Under the pieces are notes generated by a model. That model saw only the letters and a list, made by a program, of their open reading frames with translations, was not told where the DNA came from and ran no database searches. A stretch of DNA of 64,000 nt from assembly GCA_014904845.1 (NCBI GenBank), contig MU119376.1, forward strand, positions 6,210 through 70,209, written 5' to 3'. Of the stretch, positions 36,311 through 47,907 are shown one piece after another. Source of the stretch: Acephala macrosclerotiorum. Taxonomy: Eukaryota > Ascomycota > Leotiomycetes > Helotiales > Mollisiaceae. The position numbers were made by a program, and so were the translations under genes. How positions within the stretch are numbered: position 1 is the first letter of the stretch; each line of letters opens with the position of its first letter.

Positions 36311-39295
36311 CAGTCTTGAGCGCGGTTTCGGTATTACCGGTATTATTCAGTGAGGATTTTCCGGGTTAAATAACCGGTGAGGATATAAATTTCGGGAAGA
36401 AAAAAGACGGTTTTGATTGAATATTCAGAAATACCGGTTTTTGGAAGGAGAAATGAGAATATATTATACAACAAAAGGATCATTTTGAGCAGCGCTAAAG
36501 ACAATAGGAATAGGGACTGTAGGCGGGATAATATTTCCATTTTCATCAAAGAAAATCTCTTTCTCATCATCGGCTTCGACTAAGAACCTCCAGCTCCTCA
36601 AACACAGTACGTATCGCACGTTCTCACTAGATATTTTTGTCCGTCGCTTTGAGATTAGAAGGCCAGCGTAACTGAACGCGCGTTCGGAGGGAGCGGAGGT
36701 TGCAAGGATAGCGAGGAAGTCGCGGGCCATTTGACAAATAATAAAATATTCGTAAGCTTTGCTAAGCAAATAATCCCTCATCTTTTCGTGAGTGATTTTG
36801 ATATTAAAAACGGACTCTTTAAACCACCGTTCAAGCTCAGTATTGGCGACAACCAGAGGCTTTTCAGCGCGTTGAGCAGCGACGTGTTCTGCGTAGCCGT
36901 AATGTGAATTGTTCCTCCAATCTTCGTTGCCTTCTTCGATAGAAAAGAAAATTCGTTGATCTTGCGCGATACGCTGGCGCTCTGCCTCTTACTCTCGCTC
37001 TCGTACAACTGCAATGATCGCGACAGATTTACGTCTATACTAATTGTAAACGTGCTCGAAGTGTGCTTTCGCTTTCTTATATTGCGTCGCGTTGACTCTA
37101 CCCTCGTTGTCGTACATATAGGAAACGTAATTAAACTTGTATCGAAAGTCGCAAATTAGAGCAACGAAAGAATGACGTGTTGCGAGAGACTTCTTATAGT
37201 ATTCTTCGAGGACTTTGTAACCAGCGGTAGCGGCAGATTGAAGGAACGGTTTATCGTCTTGAGCTTGGAAAATCCGCAATTGTCGTAACATGTGGAGATA
37301 ATCGAGAATTGTATTGTGAAGAGTTGGATACTTCTCGGTTTGAGTTTGAATCGTAGGTCGTCGAAAGATATTAAAGAAGATCGCGATTTGCTTTAGCATA
37401 GTCCAATCCTTATTAGTTGGCGTCAAGTGCTCACGAACAAACGCGTTCCATTCTTGGAATTGTAGTACGGTTCGTAAAAGCTTCTTTATTTTGATCAAAG
37501 CTTTGATCAGTTTGTTAGTAGAGTTCTAGCGAATAGGCATATCGTTGAAAAGTTCGTTGAAGGAGATGTTTAAACTCTCGCACATCCTTTTGAGCTTTTG
37601 ACGTGGTAGTTTCCTACCTTTGAAAATAAGAGCGAGACAACGAAAGATAAAGAGAACAAAATACCTACCGCCATTAGTAAAACCCATTGCTCTTTTTATA
37701 GTCCAAGCATAATGTGAACGACGTGCGTTAAATTCAGATTTGACAGTTGTAAGAACTGGAAAGTATTAGAGTATATCCTTACTTACTTTAAATGTCCAAT
37801 ATGATTTATAACATTAAAGCGAGTCGAGCGAAGTTGAGCGCGTCTTATTGCAATGTTTGATCTACTATATTCCCATACAAATTGTATGGCAAGAAATAGA
37901 TTCGACATTGAAAAGAGACAGATTCCACGTATTTACTTGAATCGCAATATTATAAATATGCGCACAGCAGCGAACGTTTCTTTCAGAGCGATTAAATCGT
38001 AGAAAGTTAAACGCTTTGTTTGCTTTTTCCATCTCTTCGTATCTCTTTTCGACGATAGTCTCAAACTCTTCAAGCATTGTGTTATTAGGAGCAGCGTTAT
38101 TCCGAGTAATGGCGATAATAGCGTGAGTGATATTGAATCGGTCTGTAATCACTAAGAGTTTCTCGCAGAGATATTTTCTACTATGAAAAGCTTTTTCAAG
38201 TTCAATAATATCCAAAAGGATAGAAATATGCTTTTTCACTTTCGTGATAATATGCTCTGTCACAGTAGAGTAGTCCAGTTTGTTGTTTCCAGACTATCCA
38301 TCCGTTGTAAGAGAGACGCGTCCACCAGATTCCACATGTGCTTGAAAGATATTATATTGTTTCTTCTCTCCTGCTTCGTATCGTGTCTTCAAATCGCTCA
38401 TTAATAGCTTGCGAGAGATTTGCTTCGTCGTAGGGGAGAGGAATTTGATCAAAGCTCGTGTTTCTGGTTGGTCGACGATAGAGAAGGATAAGTTGTTTTT
38501 GACGATTTATTCGAGTAGTAGAGAGCGATATCGTTCGTTATAGATTTGATTGGACTCGAGTTTCTGGAAATGAAACTTTTTGCCAGCTCTTTTCATTCTG
38601 GACTGTTCATCGGCTTCCTTTTGATTTAGAGGGATTGCTGAATAATGCTTTTGATAGTGGCTTTTGTAGTTATTCGTTTCTGTCAAAGAACGGTTGGTGA
38701 GTTTAGACTCGTAAGTCGTATATCCTGGCTGAGAACATGTTACAATCATTATGCAGTGATTAGACTCATAGACGGAGCGATTGTAGAGAGAGTGTAGGCC
38801 TTTGAAAAGGAACGCGTTCGTAGGTTTAAGAGGAGGAGCTCTCTTCTTAGAGCGGTTGTAAGGTGGTAATGTAAGTGCATTTTGATCAGAAGAAGTGGGA
38901 ACTCTGTTCCGCTTCGGAGAGGTCTGGAAAGGCTCTCGAGAGTACAGTTCTCTTCTAAAAAAGCCAGAAAAAGTGATGGGAGATTGTCGAGACATATTTG
39001 ATTCGTTTTTAGATGGAATAAAGACTGTAGATGGGCTGTAAATGGTAGTATTGATGATGATGATTTTTTATAGTGCTGCTGTTTGTGCGAGATTCTATTT
39101 AGAGCTAAAGAGCAACCGAGCAATTCTATTGGCTGCGGGGCCGGACTTACAATTTTACGAGTCACTTGACTGAATATTCAGGTAATTATTCAAATACCGT
39201 TAAATTATTGAATAACCATTCATTCAACGGGTAAAGAATAAGTTATTTATTCAGTATAGTCACGGTTTTTACCGGAAATACCGTGCCCAAGACTG
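36311..39295 (-). mobile_element. hAT transposon copy B, lightly mutated
   Basis: 2985 bp with a perfect 8-bp duplication, attataaa, at 36303-36310 and 39296-39303. The ends are cagtcttgagcgcggt and, inverted, cagtcttgggcacggt. The minus-strand transposase lies in one frame from ATG 38995 to about 36464 (some 840 codons). It is interrupted by a few stops, for example TAA at 38507-38509 and TAG within TTDG-stop-SGNN where hAT proteins have Trp. Recognisable parts are LLVITDRFNITHAIIAITRN, TLHNTILDYLHMLRQL, and the C-terminal dimerisation domain DFLAILATSAPSERAFSYAG with LISKRRTKIS. The stops are C-to-T or G-to-A transitions. It is the same family and the same length as copy A. Confidence 0.95.
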
Positions 39296-39587
39296 ATTAT
39301 AAAATATCGATATAATTATTAATAAGCAATTCTTTGTTTTCTTTATTTAAAAAAAATATGTTTTCAGATTAATTTTTATTTTATAAAATAAAGACTTAAC
39401 TAAAGAAATAATAAAAAGGTTTCCAATTTATTATTTCTTTATATTATACAATTTTAAAATAAATCACGTTATTTGGATTAGAATAAAGGAAGATTTATCT
39501 ATATAAGGAAGGAAATAATCTTGGGTTTTAATTTTTGATCGGTTTGATTCGTCATTTTATATTTCATTTATCCTATGAAGATTTAAT

Positions 39588-40784
39588 ATGGCTGGGGCTG
39601 CCATCGATCGCGAGGATTATACTCACCCAGAAAAAATTTACAAAGATCTTATATATGCACCTGATGGTGGCATATCTAAGGAAGTTCGGGAGGAAAAACG
39701 CAAAGGGGTTAGAACATGCTTCTCGATAAACCACGACATCGACCCGAAGAAGGAGGAATTATGTTGGTCTTGTGGGTGGAACGTTCACCATGAGTTCTAT
39801 GCTTCGTACGGATCACGGATTCGAATCTTTCACACGCGTGGTAACATAGGAATATGGGAAGTTGGAGCTAGATGGCTAATTCGCGATCAACCAAACGATG
39901 CTTCACTCGGGAACGATTTCATTACCCAAGAGTTTCTGCGTAATCAACCAAGCTTGGATATCCCACTTATAAAAGAAATGCGAAAACTTAACGCACCTAC
40001 GGACAAAATAGATCTTACAATAATGTCTCGAGTCCAAGGCGTGGGGTTAGATACCATTTGGCATACTCTTTCTCTAGAGCAAAAGTTAAACTACAAGGAC
40101 CAGCTCGGTGATGCTATCAAACAGTGGAGACAGTTCACATCACCAGTGGCCAGGAAAGTCGACAGCAGCCCCCTCGATGACCCTATAATCGGTAATTGCC
40201 TCCGGCTCGTTGCTCCTACATGCAGGAAAATGGGGCGCACAACAGATGAGTGGTTCGAGAATCTTGAAGAAGACCTCCGCTTTGGATTGTCTCTTATTCA
40301 TGAGACCAAGGACCCATTGGTAATCGAAGAGAAGTTTCAAGAACTCAAAAAGAACTTTCCAAAGTCGGAACCGTATGTCCTTACTCACGGAGATTTAAAC
40401 CTTTCCAACATTTTAGTAAAAGATGATAAGATAGAGGCGATTATTGACTGGGAATACTCTGGGTACTTCCCTTGGTGGGCGGAGCGTTGGCTGTCTTTAA
40501 GAGGGGGTACCGATCAATCCGACGAACTCTTTTATCCACTCTGGGAGGATATCGGTCTAGAAATGGACGATGATACCTTTTTAAAAGAGGTTACAAAAAA
40601 GTTGGCACCAGTTATCCGGGCTTGGCGACGGTGTGAATTGTACGTAGAACACCCAAATTCTACAACAGTGTGGTACCGCCCTGGTTTTTGCAAATGTAAA
40701 CCTTTTTCAGGGGCTTTCCAATGGGACGAAATTGGGAATCAGCCTGAGCACAAATTGAGGGATACTATGTCTGGCCAAATTTAG
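39588..40784 (+). CDS. APH-family (aminoglycoside phosphotransferase-like) protein, intact
   Basis: A single uninterrupted 398-residue frame. The catalytic loop is VLTHGDLNLSNILVKD (residues about 263-278) and the metal-binding motif is IIDWEYSGYFPWW, the two signatures of the APH/choline-kinase-like fold. In the N-terminal part, MSRVQGVGLDTIW corresponds to the hinge region. Fungal members usually have unknown small-molecule or protein substrates; antibiotic resistance is not implied. It starts 285 bases after the target duplication of hAT copy B and ends shortly before an AT-rich block, yet shows no mutation damage. Upstream and downstream sequence is A/T-rich. No intron is needed. Confidence 0.85.
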   Translation: MAGAAIDREDYTHPEKIYKDLIYAPDGGISKEVREEKRKGVRTCFSINHDIDPKKEELCWSCGWNVHHEFYASYGSRIRIFHTRGNIGIWEVGARWLIRDQPNDASLGNDFITQEFLRNQPSLDIPLIKEMRKLNAPTDKIDLTIMSRVQGVGLDTIWHTLSLEQKLNYKDQLGDAIKQWRQFTSPVARKVDSSPLDDPIIGNCLRLVAPTCRKMGRTTDEWFENLEEDLRFGLSLIHETKDPLVIEEKFQELKKNFPKSEPYVLTHGDLNLSNILVKDDKIEAIIDWEYSGYFPWWAERWLSLRGGTDQSDELFYPLWEDIGLEMDDDTFLKEVTKKLAPVIRAWRRCELYVEHPNSTTVWYRPGFCKCKPFSGAFQWDEIGNQPEHKLRDTMSGQI

Positions 40785-40987
40785 CTTTTTATGATTTATA
40801 ATAGTAATTAGAAATTATATATTAACTTTTATTTCGAACTTCCTTTTTATATATTAAACAAATATATATATAAAACTAAAAACAAGTTAAATACTTTGAA
40901 TCCTAATAAATTCTTAAGTAAAATTCTTAATTTAAATTTAAAACAAAGTTTCAAAATTTGCAAAAAAAAAAAAAAAAAAAAAAAAAA

Positions 40988-40997
40988 NNNNNNNNNN
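40988..40997. other. Assembly gap, ten N
   Basis: Ten N directly follow an A homopolymer of about 27 bases. The true length of the missing sequence is unknown, and the join of the APH gene to the AT-rich block depends on it. Confidence 0.99.
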
Positions 40998-41435
40998 TAT
41001 TATTTTCAATTTAATAATTTATTATACGAATTTAATAAAAATTTTTAAAATAAAAATAAAAAATTTTAAAAAATATTTATAATAATTTTAAACGTTATTA
41101 ATTATATTATATCGAATTAAAAAAAAATTATAATATTTATTTATAAATTTTTTTTTTAAAAAATTATTCATTTTAATTAAATAATTTACGTATTATAAAT
41201 TATTTAATTTATTTTAATAATAAAAAATTTCGTATTAATAAAAATAATTTTCAATTTTTATTATTTTAATTTTTATTAATATATAAATTATTTTTAAATT
41301 CGTTTTAAAATATTTAATATATATTATAAATATAATTTTAATTTTTATTTAAAATTTTTTTTAATAAATTTAATATTTATTTTATTATATTTATTTTTTG
41401 TTTTTTATTTTTTTATATATATATTTTTTTTTTCG

Positions 41436-41562
41436 TTTAATCGATTTTTCGAAATATTTTATTTATTAATCAAATCGAATTAATTTTTATTTTATTTAAT
41501 TAATTTTTTTTTATTTAATCAATTTTTCGAAATATTTTATTTATTAATTAAATCGAATTAAT
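41436..41562. repeat. Two tandem 49-base units, 78-base period
   Basis: Units at 41436-41484 and 41514-41562 both read tttaatc, then atttttcgaaatattttatt, then tattaat, ending aaatcgaattaat. They differ at two positions, both C/T or G/A. These are remains of an internal repeat in the hypermutated block. Confidence 0.75.
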
Positions 41563-42189
41563 CGTTATTATACGAATTATATAATCGCATTAATATTAAT
41601 ATTTTATTTTTTAAATTTTCGATTTATTTTAATTTTTTTTTTATTATTATTAATATTTGATATTATTAATTTTTTTATTAAAATTTACGATTTAAAAAAA
41701 AAATTTATTTTAAATAAATTTCGTTTATTATTTAAAAAAAAATTTATAATTATAAAATTTTTATATTTTAATTGTATATATTAATTTATATTTATTTAAA
41801 ATTTTATTTATATTAATCGTTTTATATTCAAATCTTTTTTTATATTCGAATTTTAAAATTATATTTTATTTTATTTTTCGATTTTATTTAATAAAATATT
41901 TTAAAAAATACTATATATAAAACTTTATAAAAAAATATAATAATAACAATTTTAATAATAAATTTTTATATTAAAAAAAAATTAATATTTCGAATATTAT
42001 TAAAAATAAAACTTTTAAAAAAAAAATTAAAATATATTATATTTTAAATAAAAATATAAAATAAAAAAAAAGTTTAAAAATTTTAAAAAAAAAAAAAAAA
42101 AAAAAAATCAGCTTATAATTGTTGTATTCTTTAATAAGCAAATAAAGAATCCTATAAAATAATTTACGATATAAACCATTCTAAAGCTC

Positions 42190-42675
42190 CTATATATAAT
42201 TAGGCCAAAGGTCCAAAAAAGGATCAAATAGATTTAGTTTACCAGATATTTCTTTGCCACTTTCCAAATTTTCATTTACAAAATGAAAGAGTAACATTCG
42301 GTCCTCATCTTTGGCTTCATCCCAGTTTACAGTTCTTATCTTCTCATCGGTATTTTGGAAGGAATAAAATGTCTTTTGACATTGTAAGTATCGGACGAGT
42401 ATATACTTTCTATGATTATTGCCAAGACGGATAGCGATTCTGTCCTGCGTATCGAGAATTTCTATTGCATGAGAGAAATGAGAGTAGGGGCTTCTTTCCG
42501 AGACTGGGGCACTTAGGCCAAACGAGAAAATTGTCCATTCGATTTTCTTGTTGTTATCGTCTCGAGTTGGTATCGTTGCTCCTTTGCAATGATCGCATTT
42601 GGAAAGGTATGAGGGATTGGTATGGTTACAAAACCAGCAGTTATAACGCGTGGAGACTGGGGCATATTGTAACAT
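42190..42675 (-). CDS. Small protein with a RanBP2-type zinc finger
   Basis: An open 161-residue frame. Residues 11-30 (YNCWFCNHTNPSYLSKCDHC) give C-x2-C-x3-N-x6-C-x2-C, the spacing of the RanBP2-type zinc finger, with Tyr in place of the usual Trp. The remainder (SHAIEILDTQDRIAIRLG, YILVRYLQCQKTFYSF) is unknown to me. Upstream on the same strand an out-of-frame segment at about 42765-42800 encodes KRKCPKCQSRYLQ, a further CxxC knuckle, so an extra 5' exon is possible. It lies 80 bases from the AT-rich block. Such fingers bind single-stranded RNA or ubiquitin in other proteins; no role can be given here. Confidence 0.5.
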   Translation of the reverse strand: MLQYAPVSTRYNCWFCNHTNPSYLSKCDHCKGATIPTRDDNNKKIEWTIFSFGLSAPVSERSPYSHFSHAIEILDTQDRIAIRLGNNHRKYILVRYLQCQKTFYSFQNTDEKIRTVNWDEAKDEDRMLLFHFVNENLESGKEISGKLNLFDPFLDLWPNYI

Positions 42676-43362
42676 TATCGAAAGTTATTGCGAAGGAAGT
42701 AAGAAGCTTGAAAATACGAAGTATTGATAGATTTTCTTGAAGATATCGAGACTGGCATTTTGGGCATTTTCGCTTTCTTAAATCCATCAAAATCTCTTTT
42801 CCCAGACATTTTCTAGCTTAGTCCATCGACATGCTCGAAGAAAGGTTTGAATAAACAAAGAGAATGTTGAAATTGTAAAACCTGATCCAAAGCATTTGAG
42901 ACTCGCATTATAAACATTCTTTGTGTTTGACAATTAAGCTAAAACAATTTGAAATTGTTTGGGGCCAAAACATACTACCAAAGTGGCTGTGAATAATATT
43001 TTTATGGGTTATTCCAGACTTTGGTCATCCCTTGGCAACGATTGCCAATGGAAGAATGGATTGCAACGTGCCCGGTAGCTTTGCGGATGCCCAATATTGG
43101 TGACGATGAGCTTGACGACTTGAACTTTCTCATTTGTCACACAGGAGGTACTGTAAACTGCTGGGGTATGTGCTTACTGGTTGACCGTTATCTAAAACCA
43201 CTTAAAATGCCTGAGGCTACAAACTTATTTGCGAGTAGCCACGAAGCGGGGGTGGCGGCGCGGCTGCTCCACAAAGAGGCAACTAAAGCCGATCGCGGTG
43301 CATTACTTGATAACCCCCCACCCCCCAAAAAAACAAGAGTGACATCGCCCCTTCCCACTCGC
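42676..43362. other. Spacer with no supported gene
   Basis: Holds the possible 5' exon of the zinc-finger ORF on the minus strand. An ORF from 43021 on the plus strand runs across the boundary of the transposon-like element that follows, so it is probably not a gene. Confidence 0.35.
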
Positions 43363-44149
43363 TACATCAGGAAAATTTTTTATATGCTAATTGGCTGCCA
43401 ATGGTGCCAGCGGCTTGCCAGTGGCGCGCGCTACGCAGGAATTGCATGTCCAAAACTTTGGCGCCCAATGATAGTCGATTGGCAAGTGGGTCTAGGCCTA
43501 TGAGAACACCAAAACTCTCGGCTCTCGGCGGCTGCAGACGGCTGCGCGCGGCCCTTATGCAGCCACACTTAATCAATTGAGTCGCTCAGCCTCTAAGTGC
43601 CTCAATCTAAGCTCTCAATATCGAGCAGCGCAGCGCAACGCAGCTACTCGCATGCTTAGCTGGCATTTCTGTGCGCGTAAACTTTGCTTGAATCGATCGA
43701 TTCTACGATCAGATTTTAAATAGCGTTAATATTTTCAATTTTCATTCTTATCCATTTGTATGATTTATGAGACGGTGAAGATCTATTGGTCGGATAAGGC
43801 GCGGCCGCTAGTTTGCATATAAGTCTTGGCGAAGAACACTAAAACTCAATAAGTTCTAACTTTATAGTTTAATATCTCAATGCGTGCTCGATAGATTTAC
43901 TTGAAACTCTTATAATAGACTAAATAAGTACTATAGATTATAAGTTTCAAATATCTAAGTATTTAGTCTTAAGCTGGTGCTATTAGCAATGCTTTGGCAC
44001 CATTGGCACCGGGCTGGCGCTATTGGCACTAGACCAAAATAGCCGGTGGCACTGGCAATCGATTAAGCTGCTATTGGCTCGCTAATAGCGCTACTAGCGC
44101 ACGTGTCTTTCGGTAAAACGGCTGGCAAAAAAATATTTTTCCTGATGTA
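43363..44149. mobile_element. MITE-like non-autonomous element with TA duplication
   Basis: The element starts TACATCAGGAAAATTTTTTA at 43363, and its right end at 44149 is the reverse complement of TACATCAGGAAAAATATTTT. This gives inverted repeats of about 20 bases inside a TA duplication, as in Tc1/mariner-type insertions. It is 787 bp long. The subterminal DNA on both sides is packed with TGGCGC, TTGGCA and TGGCAC units in opposite orientation (for example 43395-43430 and 43985-44100). No transposase frame is present. Unlike the AT-rich blocks it keeps normal G+C content. Confidence 0.75.
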
Positions 44150-46354
44150 CCAACAAAAAATGTGTTCTTCAATTGAAGTATACTTCAACTCGCAGGAAAT
44201 TGCGGCTTCTGTGGATCGAACACAGTGCCTCCAGATAAATGATCTGAAGTTTGCTTCAGTCTGGCCTAAGTCGAGACGTTAAAAAACCTCCTCTTAATGC
44301 ATTCTCTTTTTGAAACTTACGCTCTCCCAACTATTAAGTGTTAGTTGTAATGTAGTAAATGTAAATTTACGGATACGCACGTGAGCTAAAGCCGCCTTAT
44401 TTGTGTGAAAAAAAGGATCCTTATTTAAATTTATCAAGGTTTGATTTTTTCGCGAGACTTCGGAGTGGATACGGCTTACTATTTTCGGTTACCGCTCCAC
44501 CCCAAGATAATTCATTTTGTAAATAAATAAAAAAATGGATTATTTAAAATCATTAGAATTACATTTTCTAGAAATATTTTTATATTATAAAGGGGAACAC
44601 CCAAGGGTGGGGGTAATAGGTAGTATATTTCCTAAAGAGCTAAGTTGTCCAGATCGCGACTTTTATCCTGCGCGCCAAAGGTACTGCAATTCTGACTGCT
44701 TTGCCTGAGGCATGAGTGGAGCACACATCACCTTTTACATTATGTGAAGGTAGAGTACTTCAGGCACAATCACTTCCAGGTGTAGTCTTTCAGGCCAACG
44801 TGCTCGCTACTAGGACGTCAGCCCATCGAACATTAATACGGCAAAAAGGGGATTAGATATAACCTGGCAGCAGGATTGAGTTGTAGAGTAAGCATGATTG
44901 GTCACCAGAAGAGAGATCAAGAACGCCCTGAGCATCCTGAGGCGAGGTGAGTAGCGCCTGAGCAGAGCGGCGATACTGCGACGCAGGTTAAGATTCGGCG
45001 CAGATTACCTTGGTTACCTGGGTAGAGGTACGGGACTTGATTGGTGGTTCCTTTCACCCATACACTGGCTGATGGCTGGGTAGCCCAGGACACAAAAATC
45101 TGCCCTGTACCAACATCCTGCAAAAACATTTGCCTGCACAGAATCTGCTACATCTCCAACGTCAATCTCAGTTACAAGTGCCATGAGAAACCTGAAGATG
45201 GCTAATATTGGGTAAAGTTGCAAGCGCTCCGCCCTCACATCGATATTAGCTATGGCTCCTACCCAAACGTAGGTCACTCAGTTTGCCGACATGAAGTCAA
45301 GGCTATGTGCGATGCTCTGAAAACAAGGACGAGATGCATACGAGGGCGAAGGACTGCGACCGGGACGGAAACAAGTGGAAGTGGGGTGCCAACTATTATA
45401 TGGATGGAGATGCTGATAAGGACGTTTGGAAGGGTATGCTACTTCAACGTAGCAATTGTGAGAAGGTTGGAGCTTGACGTATGTCTTCAGACGATGAGAG
45501 TTCTGGAGCAAGCTCGTTCGAAGGGGGGTCGATGGTGACAGGCATGATGGGAAGGTATTGTTCTGCATCAACTTGTGGTGAACCTACGGCATCTTCGAGA
45601 TATTCACCTGAAGCGGCTGTTGTCATGCCGGGGCTAGGGGGCCTCCTTTGTCTGTCGCTTCGCTCTATTGGCCGCTACGAGCGGTTTGGCGTTGCTCCTT
45701 GTGCTTGACCAGGGAGAGGAACAGCTTGTGGAGCAATATTTTGCAATGGTGTTGCGGCGTAAGGATGGATACGATAGTAAGCTTAAAGCTCTTGAAGGGT
45801 CGCGTTTGGCTCGCTACGATAATTTCGGAAGTAGTTGATCTATCATCAAGGTTCATATTAGCATGCAATTCGATTGTAGCGAATGTAAATGGTCTGAGCG
45901 GAGGGGACATTTAATACCTGCTTACCTTTCCGAGGAACGCAGCGTTAAGGATAGGGGCAGCCAGTGCAACTAATTAAAGAGCAGGAAGTAAAGTTTAGAC
46001 GCTCTGCAAAAGGTTCGCCACTTGGATTGTACGGGAAAAATTGACTGGAGGCGAGAGGGATTTGGCAGCGGGAGAACCATAAAGCAAGGAGAAAACAAGT
46101 TGAACCTATTGATTGCTTTCGAATGTCTGATCCCTCCGGTCGCAGTCATGAATTACGATAAAACTGAACAAAGAGATGCAAAAGTGGAACATCGTGGAGG
46201 AGAACAAAGATTGATGTGGCCACCTTCAACGTCGAGAATGCTATTATTAGTGACAAAGAGTATGTGAAACATATCAACCCAACGGCTAACTCGACTTTGT
46301 AAGATGGAAACAAGATACCGAATCCGATGCTGGAGATCATTCGACGACTAGTAT
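44150..46354. other. No recognisable gene
   Basis: About 2.2 kb of normal-composition DNA with many short ORFs on both strands (for example 45218-45538 plus and 45444-45626 minus). I could not support any of them from motifs or splice patterns. The stretch ends at the 3' end of the alpha/beta hydrolase gene. Confidence 0.35.
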
Positions 46355-47581
46355 TCATTCTCCCGCGACACTTTCTATGGCCTCCACAAATACCGTTCTG
46401 CCCCCAGGACGAACCAACACCTCAGTATGGTATGCACCGCCAATAATCTGCTTCTGTACATCCAAATCAAGCTCGAGACATCTCTTTTCAAGCGCATTGC
46501 CATGCTCTTTCGGTACCAGCTCGTCTCTGCCAGCTTCGACAATCAAAACGCTAGGTATCCTTGACCCAATTTCTGTGAATCGTTGCTGCATCAGACCAAG
46601 GGCAGCTGAGCTATCGAGATGATTGCGAAGGAATGGCCAAAGATGTTTGTATGGTAACCACTTTTGAGGGTAGAGTGTCTCGAGCATGGCTCTTATGCTG
46701 AGGAACGGCGTCTCGAGGATCAATTTCTTGAGTGAGAGATTGTTCTCGGTGAAGAGGTGTTGCTTTGCTGCGAGACTTGTAGCCACCCCGGCACCTATAC
46801 TCTGGCCCCATATCACGACCGGCACACGTTCTTCTGGTGATCCAGAAACTTCCGCCTCATGGGATTCTCGGATCCACTTCAGAGCTGCTTCAGCATCCAT
46901 TGCGACCCCTCTCTCGGTAGGACGTCCTTTTGAAGTCCAGTAGCCCCGATAGCTGCAGCAGATCATCGTATATCGGACAGGATATATAGATCTGTCCCTG
47001 AGCATCCGTAGAACTGGCGAAAGAAACGGTAATCGAGGAGGTAGAGAAGACGCGTTACCTACCTTATCTCAGCCAAGTCCAACTAGCCAGCAGAAGAAGA
47101 GAAAACAACCCTGGAAATAGAGAATATAAACAGTCTTCACAGGCCTGACAGCATTCAGTCCGCAATTGACACTTGCCACACACAGACTGATCCTCGTCCT
47201 GTCTGCAGCCCTCGTCTTCTCTTCCCTCCATTGTATCCCTTGACACTGATTCTTATAATCTTCAATCTTCTCCCACCTCGCATTCGGTGGCAGGCCGGGC
47301 ATATAAATGATCTTATTCTGAAAGACCACCATCATTATGCACTTCCACGTCCACAACCCTATCAACAAACCCCCAAACACGACTGGCGGTACCAACACAG
47401 TCGAAATCCCGCCGAATGCACGTAGGTGCGGATTCGTTCTCATCCTGACCGCAGGAGAAAGTCCGTACAGGGCATCAAGCAGCGGTCTCTTGCAATACCC
47501 CACACTCCTGCATCGTGCACTCTTCGTCGTTCCACATTGTCCGAGACCCGTTGGAGCTGCTCTGCTTAAAACGCGTAGCAT
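46355..47581 (-). CDS. Alpha/beta hydrolase (BEM46/ABHD13-like), membrane-anchored
   Basis: Two exons, 47581-47110 and 47058-46355, separated by a 51-base intron with a weak donor (gttgtt), give 391 residues. The N-terminal part holds a hydrophobic membrane segment (STVLVPPVVFGGLLIGLW). The hydrolase domain follows: KIIYMPGLPPNARWEKIEDY, CCSYRGYWTSKGRPTERG, the nucleophile elbow GQSIGAG, the acid in EAGRDELVP, and the catalytic His in AYHTEV. This is the complete Ser-Asp-His triad. The substrate is unknown; relatives are conserved single-copy fungal proteins, some linked to cell polarity (Bem46). It is divergent from sds22, with 326 bases between their starts. Confidence 0.85.
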
Positions 47582-47907
47582 TACCTCACATTTCCCTCGC
47601 AGATAGCTGAATTGTCGAATTAAAATCTCGTATGCATGCTTCGTTGTCCGTGGGGGTTTGACGATGTGAATGGAGAAAAAATTTGGCAGTCACGTCGTCG
47701 AATCGCAGCTGGCGAGAAACTTTGCGATGGAAAGAGGCGAGGCGAAGGCCATGTCAAACAGTTAGTTGATGAGCAACCACCAACCAACCCCCGTCATGGG
47801 TTGAACAACAGTTTCTCACAACACCATAACACCTTCAAACCCTCCCCCAACGAGATCCCAGATTTCTACACTTGAGCGACTGAGAGGAAAGAAAAAAGCC
47901 GGACAGA
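47582..47907. promoter_or_regulatory. Shared upstream region of the hydrolase and sds22 genes
   Basis: This 326-base region separates two divergent start codons and must contain both promoters. It holds pyrimidine-rich and CA-rich stretches near the sds22 start (about 47770-47860). I see no specific regulator site that I can name. Confidence 0.5.

Larger units (their letters stand above)
40788..42110. other. AT-rich, hypermutated block 3
   Basis: Nearly pure A and T from about 40950, with long A runs at both ends (about 40960-40987 and 42089-42107) and G and C left mostly in CpG. It has no coding potential. It includes the assembly gap at 40988-40997 and a short tandem repeat at 41436-41562. 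Confidence 0.8.

Noticed and set aside
39588..40784. Antibiotic-resistance gene
   Set aside because: It has the APH fold motifs, but fungal members of this family are diverse and have no shown antibiotic substrate.
43021..43503. 160-residue plus-strand ORF
   Set aside because: It crosses the left end of the MITE-like element and contains its repeat units, so it is likely a chance ORF.
45218..45914. Overlapping ORFs on both strands
   Set aside because: No recognisable family, splice pattern or composition signal favours either strand.
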